A stretch of 5,270 nucleotides of DNA from Methanomassiliicoccales archaeon (GTDB lineage: Archaea > Thermoplasmatota > Thermoplasmata > SG8-5). The stretch is from contig DAOVXH010000139.1 in NCBI GenBank assembly GCA_030636255.1, positions 1 to 5,270 of the forward strand. Direction: 5' to 3'. The notes under the pieces were generated by a model that saw nothing but the letters and a program-made list of their open reading frames with translations, did not search any database and had not been told where the DNA came from. The position numbers and the translations under genes were made by a program. Below, piece by piece: positions 1 through 5,270 of the stretch. Within the stretch, counting starts at the first letter, position 1. Each line of letters starts with the position of its first letter.

Positions 1-17
1 CATACTGGCAGAAAGCC

Positions 18-2891
18 TTAGTTCAAAACCCCTTCCGCATGAATCCCCGGTTTCCCAGGTCCAGCCACATTCCGTTTATTATTTGGATCATAGGCCTCTG
101 GCTCATCAGCTGAGTAAACGAAAAATTCGCACTCGAATTCCTTCTGGAAGAACTCTCTGGCTGACTCAAGTGTGTTAAATTCAAAATCACCTTCAAAGGC
201 AGGCATTCCCCCATCTCCAAACCGTTTAATGTCTTTCATTAGTTTGGATGTGAAAGCGCTAATTTCCTTGGATTTGTTCCGAAGCTCTGGGTCTGCCATT
301 GCCTCCTTCATAATTGCGCCCATGTCCTTCTTCTCAAGAACCATCTTTTTCTGGATGTCATATTTCCACCCATAAGCTGTGTATAAACAAATTTTCTTTG
401 GCTTCATGCCAGTCATCTTCAGAATGTCTGCAATATCTGATTGAACATCCCGCAGATAATCCTCTGCGGCCTCAGCATCCTTGTCCTGTTTGAACTCCTT
501 CGGCTCAGGATACCCAGCTATTGAAATTAATCCATCATTGCCTGAGATTTCCCACAGCTCTTCTGCCATATGGGGGGTGAAGGGTGCCATGGTTCTGAGC
601 CAGGCATTTAATACCCTGCCAATTAATTCTGAATTATTGCCCCCTCTGCGGAGATACCATTTCATATCATTGTACAACTCGAAAAAGATAATGCCAGCAG
701 TTTCCCTCATGTCAAACTTTTCCATTGCTGTTTGTATGTTTTGAAGGTGAGCATACATCCTGGCCTCCAGCCAGTTATCTATTGGCTGGCTTTCTCCCTG
801 GATTTCCATGAGCTCATTGGCAAATTTCCAGATTCTTTCTGTTCTCATTTTGGAATGCCTTACATTATCAGGGTCCCATTCAACATCAACATGGGGACTG
901 GCAATATGGCAATAGTATAATCTTAATCCGTCCACGGTGTAGGTGCTGGCTGCGTCTGGTATTGGCTTTGCACCGCCCTTGGACTTGCTCATTTTACCGC
1001 CCTTTCCTGAAATCCACCAATTGACAAAAAGACCTTTTGGCAAATGGTCTGGCAGTATTGCTGCATGGTTCATGAGAAATACAGGGAAATGAACTGTCTG
1101 ATGCTCTTTCCCTCCCAGGTTAATGTCCAGGGGATACCAGTAATTGAAATCATTTTGAATATTTTCCAGCACAGTTTTATCAATTCCAGTGCTGTTTGCC
1201 ACTTCATCAGCTGAACCTTTCTTCAGGTAAATGTGGTCAAAGAATTCTTCATTCAATTGTTTTGGATTGAGTTTACCGTCATTCACGTAATTTGAAACCA
1301 AATAATATGCAGAATAAAGCGTTGAATCCGAAATAGGTTCAATTATCCAGCGTTGATTAAATGGGAACGTTGTTCCAAGCCAGTTGCCCAGCCTTGCACA
1401 TGCCCTTTCCTGGAACCAATCGAGAATTCCTGGCAAATTATCCTTGTATTCCTGGGGCTGTATGAACATCTGGCTGACATGGTTCTTGGCTATTCTGGTG
1501 GCCTCCGGATTCCCATAATTAATAAACCACTGGTCTGGTATTAATTTGACTATGACCTTTGAACCGCAGCGGCATATGACAGACTCTGATAAATCGTACA
1601 TTATGCTGGCCACTTTCTTTTCCAGCATCATTTCTTTAACCTTGTCCTTTGCATCATATACAGACATTCCGGCAAATTCTCCGCAATTCTCTCTCATGCG
1701 GCCAGTGTGAAATCCTGCCTTGTAAATTTCTTTCGTGGCCTCTTCCAGTTGTGGGTCGTTCTGGTTCTTTATGCCCATCTTCTCAACAATCTCCACACCC
1801 GGGTTCAATCCCCAGCCCTTTGAATCGATAATTGGAATTGGCTTGATTGACCTGACCATCTCCGGGTCAAGGCCGTATTTCTCGCATTCCACGGGATTAT
1901 TAGCCAGATCCACCAGCGCAATCCAGTCATAGGGAGCATCAGATGGCACACTGGTCACCAGGCCAGTACCATAATCCGGGTCTGTAAAACTGCTTGGCAA
2001 AATTGGGATTTTTCTATCAATGATCGGTGCCTTCACCATCCTGCCAATGAGACTCTTTCCACTAATCTTGCCAATAATTTCCACATATCTCTGGAAATTG
2101 AGCTTTTCAGCCCCCTCGGCAGACATTATCCATGTCTCATCATCCACTCTCACCCTGACATAATCAATATCTGGATTGGCCCAAAAATTGGTTTGACCGA
2201 ATACCGTTTCAGGCCGTAATGTGGCAGCCACAACAAATTCGCCGTCCATCTCGAATTTCAATAGCGTCCATTCTAATTTTTCTGCATTGCCTCCCTTTGA
2301 AATATCTGTCTCGGAAGCATCAACAGCCACCGGTCCGCAGTTCATGCATGCAGTTCCATAATACGGCTTCTGGGTGAGCATTTTTTTCTCGTCTAATTTT
2401 CTGAATTGCCATTGTATGAACTTCTTGTATCCCGGGTCAATGGTGGTCATGTATCTGCGCCAGTCTGCCAGGAACCCGAACTTCTTCCAGTAATCATTAA
2501 CATACATCTGGCTGAAGAATTCCACAACAAATTCTGGGTCCTTCAGCTTCTCGATGGTCTCGTCGGTGCAGCCATTGGATTTGAGCATTTCTATTTGCTC
2601 TGAATCTCCTCTCTCAACCTTCCTGGCAAATGTTATGGCAACATTACCGGTTGCATGGGCCCCTACAGGGAATAAAACATTATAGCCAGTCATTCTTTTG
2701 TAACGTGTAATAACATCAGAATAAGTGTAGCCCCGCATATGTCCTACATGCAGGTATCCGCTAACCCCTGGATAGGCGAACATCAAGTAGAATTTTTCCT
2801 TGTCAGGATCAATTTCAGCCTTCCAAATGCCAGACTGCTCCCATCTATCTTGCCATTTATTCTCTATGCTGGCCGGGTTATATTCTTTCAT
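18..2891 (-). CDS. leuS: Leucyl-tRNA synthetase, archaeal/eukaryotic type, complete
   Basis: This cytoplasmic class I synthetase attaches leucine to tRNA-Leu using ATP. The protein is 957 residues, close to the usual ~960 of archaeal LeuRS. Visible in order: the HIGH motif as HVGH (48-51); CxxC (C182, C185); the CP1 editing domain, about 190-435, with TLRPET (224-229; T229 and D322 appear to match the editing Thr and Asp of E. coli LeuRS); CxC (C440, C442); ERACAR (495-500); KMSKS (633-637); an anticodon-binding helical domain, about 690-800; and a C-terminal domain, about 828-957, matching the archaeal region that contacts the tRNA-Leu long arm and ending in a PGKPGI tail. I chose the ATG at 2891 because KEYNPASIENKWQDRW matches the family N-terminus and GAGGG lies just upstream. 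An in-frame Met at 2969 would add 26 basic residues overlapping the previous gene. Oddities: KMSKSKGG instead of KMSKSKGN, and GGKEHQTVHF where Pyrococcus-type enzymes have SGKDLIPNHL. It could be one of two LeuRS paralogues, but its active-site motifs look functional. Confidence 0.96.
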   Translation of the reverse strand: MKEYNPASIENKWQDRWEQSGIWKAEIDPDKEKFYLMFAYPGVSGYLHVGHMRGYTYSDVITRYKRMTGYNVLFPVGAHATGNVAITFARKVERGDSEQIEMLKSNGCTDETIEKLKDPEFVVEFFSQMYVNDYWKKFGFLADWRRYMTTIDPGYKKFIQWQFRKLDEKKMLTQKPYYGTACMNCGPVAVDASETDISKGGNAEKLEWTLLKFEMDGEFVVAATLRPETVFGQTNFWANPDIDYVRVRVDDETWIMSAEGAEKLNFQRYVEIIGKISGKSLIGRMVKAPIIDRKIPILPSSFTDPDYGTGLVTSVPSDAPYDWIALVDLANNPVECEKYGLDPEMVRSIKPIPIIDSKGWGLNPGVEIVEKMGIKNQNDPQLEEATKEIYKAGFHTGRMRENCGEFAGMSVYDAKDKVKEMMLEKKVASIMYDLSESVICRCGSKVIVKLIPDQWFINYGNPEATRIAKNHVSQMFIQPQEYKDNLPGILDWFQERACARLGNWLGTTFPFNQRWIIEPISDSTLYSAYYLVSNYVNDGKLNPKQLNEEFFDHIYLKKGSADEVANSTGIDKTVLENIQNDFNYWYPLDINLGGKEHQTVHFPVFLMNHAAILPDHLPKGLFVNWWISGKGGKMSKSKGGAKPIPDAASTYTVDGLRLYYCHIASPHVDVEWDPDNVRHSKMRTERIWKFANELMEIQGESQPIDNWLEARMYAHLQNIQTAMEKFDMRETAGIIFFELYNDMKWYLRRGGNNSELIGRVLNAWLRTMAPFTPHMAEELWEISGNDGLISIAGYPEPKEFKQDKDAEAAEDYLRDVQSDIADILKMTGMKPKKICLYTAYGWKYDIQKKMVLEKKDMGAIMKEAMADPELRNKSKEISAFTSKLMKDIKRFGDGGMPAFEGDFEFNTLESAREFFQKEFECEFFVYSADEPEAYDPNNKRNVAGPGKPGIHAEGVLN

Positions 2892-2897
2892 TCTTTT

Positions 2898-2902
2898 CCC
2901 TC
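2898..2902 (-). promoter_or_regulatory. Shine-Dalgarno site for leuS, overlapping the upstream stop codon
   Basis: The minus strand reads TAGAGGGAAAAGAATG. GAGGG fits the anti-Shine-Dalgarno end of 16S rRNA and ends six bases before the ATG. Its first G is also the last base of the upstream TAG stop. This supports 2891 as the leuS start and suggests that ribosomes finishing the ATPase gene could help initiation on leuS. No AT-rich TATA-like element is seen at the expected distance, so a separate leuS promoter is unlikely here. Confidence 0.75.
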
Positions 2903-5270
2903 TACTTCTCAAGTGCTGCAAGCCTGTCTTTTGCCTCTTCTGCCTGGTTCTTTGCCCCGACTGTATCAAAAAGCTCTATGGCCATCTGATAATTTTCCTT
3001 GGCACCCAATAACTCGTTCATCTGTTCATAGGTAGTGCCAAGTTGGAAGTATGTATCTCCAAGGTCATAGGGAATGTCCAGCATCTCCAAAATTGTTATG
3101 CTCTTGTTGAAGTTCTCGATGGCTCGGTTCCAGTCTTCCTTGAACCTGTAGATTATGCCAAGGCATCTGAACACACCGTTCATGCCTATTTTGTCGTCCT
3201 GGGTTTCACAAATATTCAGTGCATTTATGCAATTGTTCTCAGCCTTGTCCAACTCTCCGGTATAGGCCAATGCTTCAGATGAATTGAACAGTGCCCATGC
3301 TAGCATATTCTTATTGCCAATCTTTTCCGAGGCTTCCTGGCACTTGTCAAAGCTCTCTATGGCCTTTTCCCATTGATTTTGTTGGAGGTAAGTATCCCCC
3401 ATATTATTGTAGGCCCTTGCCAGTTCAGAATAGTCATCTAATTTTTCAAGCTCGATTAAGCTCTTGCTGTAATACTCAATTGCCTTTTCATGCTGGCCCC
3501 AGTGATTGTACACATTTCCAAGCTCGATGAATGTCTTGGCCATGGAGGACATATCTCCGGCCTTCATGGAGAAGCTGATTCCCTGATTGTAATGCTCAAT
3601 GGCCTCATCGTTTTCCCCTTTACGCCAGTGTACATATCCAAGGCCTCGTTCTATTTCTCCAAGGCTCTGCACATCATTGGTTTTCTTTGCAGATTCTGCT
3701 GCTTTTTCGTAGTCCTTCTCTGCATCCGAGTAATTACCCAATGAGCGTTTGGAATGTCCAATTGAGATTAGGGCAAGTACCTCACCTTTCTCGTCTCTCC
3801 TTTTCTGGGAGGCCTTGAGTGCATTTTCATAATATTTGGTGGCACTGTTCCACAGACTTATGCTGGAATACAGATTTCCTACCATCATGGATATATTTTG
3901 TTTTTCCAGTTCCCTGTCAAAATCCTCAGATGGGGAAAGCAAATCCATGGTTCTCAATGCAGATACATAATAATCTACAGCTCTATCAAGTGCAAGTGAA
4001 TTAAATGCCTTCTCTCCTGCCATTATTGAGTACTGATAATTCTTCTGGGAATGTTTGCCAAGGCTAAAGTGTCTGGCCAAATCGAATACCCATCTATCAA
4101 GATCATTGGAGTACAAATTTTCAATGGCCTCACCTACTGATTTGTGCATTAATCTTACCCGGCTCTTGCTCATTGAATCATAAATTACGCTGCGGATAAG
4201 TTTGTGGTCAAAATGATACTCCTCCTCCTCGGAGTTTGGAACTTCCTGGATTATGTCGGCTTCCATGAGCGCGTCAATAGAATCCAGCAATAGTTCATCA
4301 TCAATCTTCGTGACCTCTCTGAGAACATCAAATGTATAATTGTCCCCAGCAACAGCAGCATATCTCAGTATTTTCTTTTCAACCTCGCCAAGCCTGGCAA
4401 TTCTGTGTGTAATAACGTCCTTAATAGTATTGGGAATTCGTATGGTTGAAAGGTCCACACCAGCGTCCCATATATGCCCGTGTCTAAGAATAATTCCTTC
4501 ATCCATAAGTGAGCGCAAAACCTCCTCAACAAAGAATGGGTTTCCTTCACTCTCTGAATAAAGCTTGCTAACAAACTTGGTTGGAACGTCACTAATGCTG
4601 AGTATGCTATTGATCATACTTCCAATCTCGTTCTGGTTTAACCTATCCAGTGCCATTGTATTATAGGAAATATCCTTGCTCATTTGTCTGAATTCTTCAT
4701 AAAATCTCAGTGGTCGACCTTCGGAATCAACCTCTTCTGTTCTGAAAGCAGTGCATAGCATGACTCTGTTGCTGGTGATATTTCTGGCAATGAATAAAAG
4801 AAGCTGTAAAGTGCCAACATCCGCCCATTGAAGATCATCAATGAAAAGTATTATTGGTTTTCTACTAGAATTATTGACTATGGAACTCAGAATATTGTCA
4901 AATAATTTGTCCTTCTCTGTCTGAATATCAATGCTGGTGACATCTGCCTGGGTACTTCCGGCAATCCCAAGCAATCCCAGGGGAACATCTTGCCTGGAAC
5001 TGGAATTTGCAACTCCCATGAGGCCTATGGGAACACTGCCCTGGGGTTTTTCCTGTGGGCTTCCCATTTTTTCCTTCATGGCTTCAGTGAATGGCAGGTA
5101 TGGGTCTGCCTGTTCCAATGACAGACATCTTCCAGTAAGAAAATCAAATCCTTCATCCATAGCAAGCTTTGCAAACTCGCTCATAAGCCTGGTTTTTCCA
5201 ATGCCTGCTTCACCCTTTATGGTGGTGAAATTGCCCTTGCCCACCAATGCATCTTGCATAAGTCTGGACA
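2902..5270 (-). CDS. STAND/AAA_16-type ATPase with C-terminal TPR array, 5' end outside window
   Basis: The function is not identified. Residues are numbered from the Met at 5259, but the frame stays open to the edge (…SRL before that Met), and the P-loop would begin only 15 residues in, so the true start is upstream. Visible: Walker A GEAGIGKT (16-23); a Gly/Ser-rich insert with a duplicated VPxGLxG motif (76-104); Walker B ILFIDDLQWAD (137-147); a strand ending in R173, a candidate sensor; GNPFFVEE (239-246), the motif before the winged helix in STAND NTPases; a winged-helix-like region, about 276-345, then the FDHKLIRSVIYDSM helix typical of MalT/adenylate-cyclase-associated ATPases; and TPRs from about 403 to 766. 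It ends without a LuxR-type HTH. Family knowledge suggests a nucleotide-driven switch in which TPRs sense a protein or peptide partner; the partner and output are unknown. No signal peptide or membrane segment is seen in this part. It lies 10 bp upstream of leuS, likely co-transcribed. The ATPase-TPR architecture is secure; any specific role (regulator, chaperone, defence) is not. Confidence 0.9.
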   Translation of the reverse strand, partial: SRLMQDALVGKGNFTTIKGEAGIGKTRLMSEFAKLAMDEGFDFLTGRCLSLEQADPYLPFTEAMKEKMGSPQEKPQGSVPIGLMGVANSSSRQDVPLGLLGIAGSTQADVTSIDIQTEKDKLFDNILSSIVNNSSRKPIILFIDDLQWADVGTLQLLLFIARNITSNRVMLCTAFRTEEVDSEGRPLRFYEEFRQMSKDISYNTMALDRLNQNEIGSMINSILSISDVPTKFVSKLYSESEGNPFFVEEVLRSLMDEGIILRHGHIWDAGVDLSTIRIPNTIKDVITHRIARLGEVEKKILRYAAVAGDNYTFDVLREVTKIDDELLLDSIDALMEADIIQEVPNSEEEEYHFDHKLIRSVIYDSMSKSRVRLMHKSVGEAIENLYSNDLDRWVFDLARHFSLGKHSQKNYQYSIMAGEKAFNSLALDRAVDYYVSALRTMDLLSPSEDFDRELEKQNISMMVGNLYSSISLWNSATKYYENALKASQKRRDEKGEVLALISIGHSKRSLGNYSDAEKDYEKAAESAKKTNDVQSLGEIERGLGYVHWRKGENDEAIEHYNQGISFSMKAGDMSSMAKTFIELGNVYNHWGQHEKAIEYYSKSLIELEKLDDYSELARAYNNMGDTYLQQNQWEKAIESFDKCQEASEKIGNKNMLAWALFNSSEALAYTGELDKAENNCINALNICETQDDKIGMNGVFRCLGIIYRFKEDWNRAIENFNKSITILEMLDIPYDLGDTYFQLGTTYEQMNELLGAKENYQMAIELFDTVGAKNQAEEAKDRLAALEK
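2962..3903 (-). repeat. Coding array of eight TPR units with a fixed 120-bp period
   Basis: Within the ATPase gene, eight consecutive TPR units begin near residues 453, 493, 533, 573, 613, 653, 693 and 733. The small residue opening each helix-A core falls at 461, 501, 541, 581, 621, 661 (Ser here), 701 and 741, exactly 40 residues apart. Units share the pattern G-x-x-Y-x6-(W/Y/L)-x-x-A-(I/E)-x-x-(Y/F). At DNA level the codons for AIE recur at 120-bp steps (near 3598, 3478, 3358 and 3118), but the units are otherwise diverged, so this is an old array rather than a recent tandem duplication. A ninth, earlier unit (G415) sits 46 residues before the array and breaks the register. Confidence 0.9.
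4961..5037 (-). repeat. Short in-gene duplication encoding two VPxGLxG motifs
   Basis: Two 29-bp segments, 4961-4989 and 5009-5037, are offset by 48 bp and match at 18 of 29 positions. They encode VPLGLLGIA (92-100) and VPIGLMGVA (76-84), each followed by a small-residue stretch (GSTQ, NSSS). The unit of 16 residues sits between the Walker A and Walker B motifs, where related P-loop proteins are variable in length. The function is unknown; the Gly, Ser and Pro content suggests an exposed flexible loop bearing two hydrophobic patches. Confidence 0.75.

Noticed and set aside
1..17. ATG on the minus strand at 3-1, 14 bases after the leuS stop, as the start of another gene; also a GGC/GCC mini-hairpin in between.
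   Set aside because: Only the start codon itself would be inside the window, no Shine-Dalgarno sequence precedes it, and a 3-bp stem without a T-run is not a terminator.
2892..2969. N-terminal extension of LeuRS from an in-frame Met at 2969, adding 26 residues.
   Set aside because: The extension overlaps the end of the ATPase gene, is basic and low in complexity, does not fit known LeuRS N-termini, and lacks the GAGGG site that precedes the ATG at 2891.
2962..3903. The 120-bp periodicity as a CRISPR-like or DNA tandem repeat.
   Set aside because: The period is explained by 40-residue TPR units; nucleotide similarity between units is low and there are no conserved short repeats with unique spacers.
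4365..4592. 75-residue minus-strand open frame, and the shorter plus-strand frames across the window.
   Set aside because: They lie wholly inside the two well-supported genes in other frames, have no recognisable domains, and are composition shadows.
2902..5270. The ATPase as a LuxR-family (LAL) transcription regulator.
   Set aside because: The core is similar, but the C-terminus ends in TPR helices (…DRLAALEK) without a helix-turn-helix domain.
2902..5270. The ATPase as an anti-phage STAND (Avs-like) protein.
   Set aside because: No effector domain is visible, and the neighbour is a housekeeping synthetase rather than defence or mobile genes. It remains open only until the N-terminus is seen.

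Overview
The window looks archaeal. It holds two long open reading frames, both on the minus strand, that fill it almost completely: the 3' part of a large STAND/AAA-type ATPase with a TPR tail (5270 to 2902, N-terminus beyond the window edge), followed 10 bp later by a complete archaeal/eukaryotic-type leucyl-tRNA synthetase (2891 to 18). The archaeal call rests mainly on the synthetase. Its editing-site signature (TLRPETVFGQTN), its SVPSDAPYDW segment, its ERACAR block and its C-terminal tRNA-binding domain follow the archaeal pattern rather than the bacterial one. The lineage is not settled. The catalytic core differs from the Pyrococcus-type enzyme (GGKEHQTVHF and KMSKSKGG blocks, a four-cysteine pattern). 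From memory this resembles enzymes of uncultured Thermoplasmata-like or DPANN archaea, but I could not test it.

Region by region along the minus strand: 5270-4520 encodes the P-loop NTPase core (Walker A, Walker B, GNPFFVEE motif), interrupted between Walker A and Walker B by a short insert with a duplicated VP-x-GL-x-G motif. 4434-4120 encodes the winged-helix-like and helical region typical of STAND regulators. 4020-2960 encodes at least nine TPR units, the last eight in an exact 40-residue (120-bp) register. The ATPase stop codon (TAG, 2904-2902) provides the first base of a GAGGG Shine-Dalgarno sequence for the leuS ATG at 2891, so the two genes are almost certainly on one message. After the leuS stop only 17 bases remain.

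The synthetase charges tRNA-Leu in the cytoplasm and appears catalytically and editing competent from its motifs. The ATPase looks like a signalling or assembly switch: nucleotide binding would control a scaffold whose TPR groove binds a protein partner. Its output domain, if it has one, lies outside the window. The tight pairing with an essential synthetase is the most interesting contextual point, but it may only reflect operon packing. I see no RNA gene, mobile element, CRISPR array, promoter or terminator.
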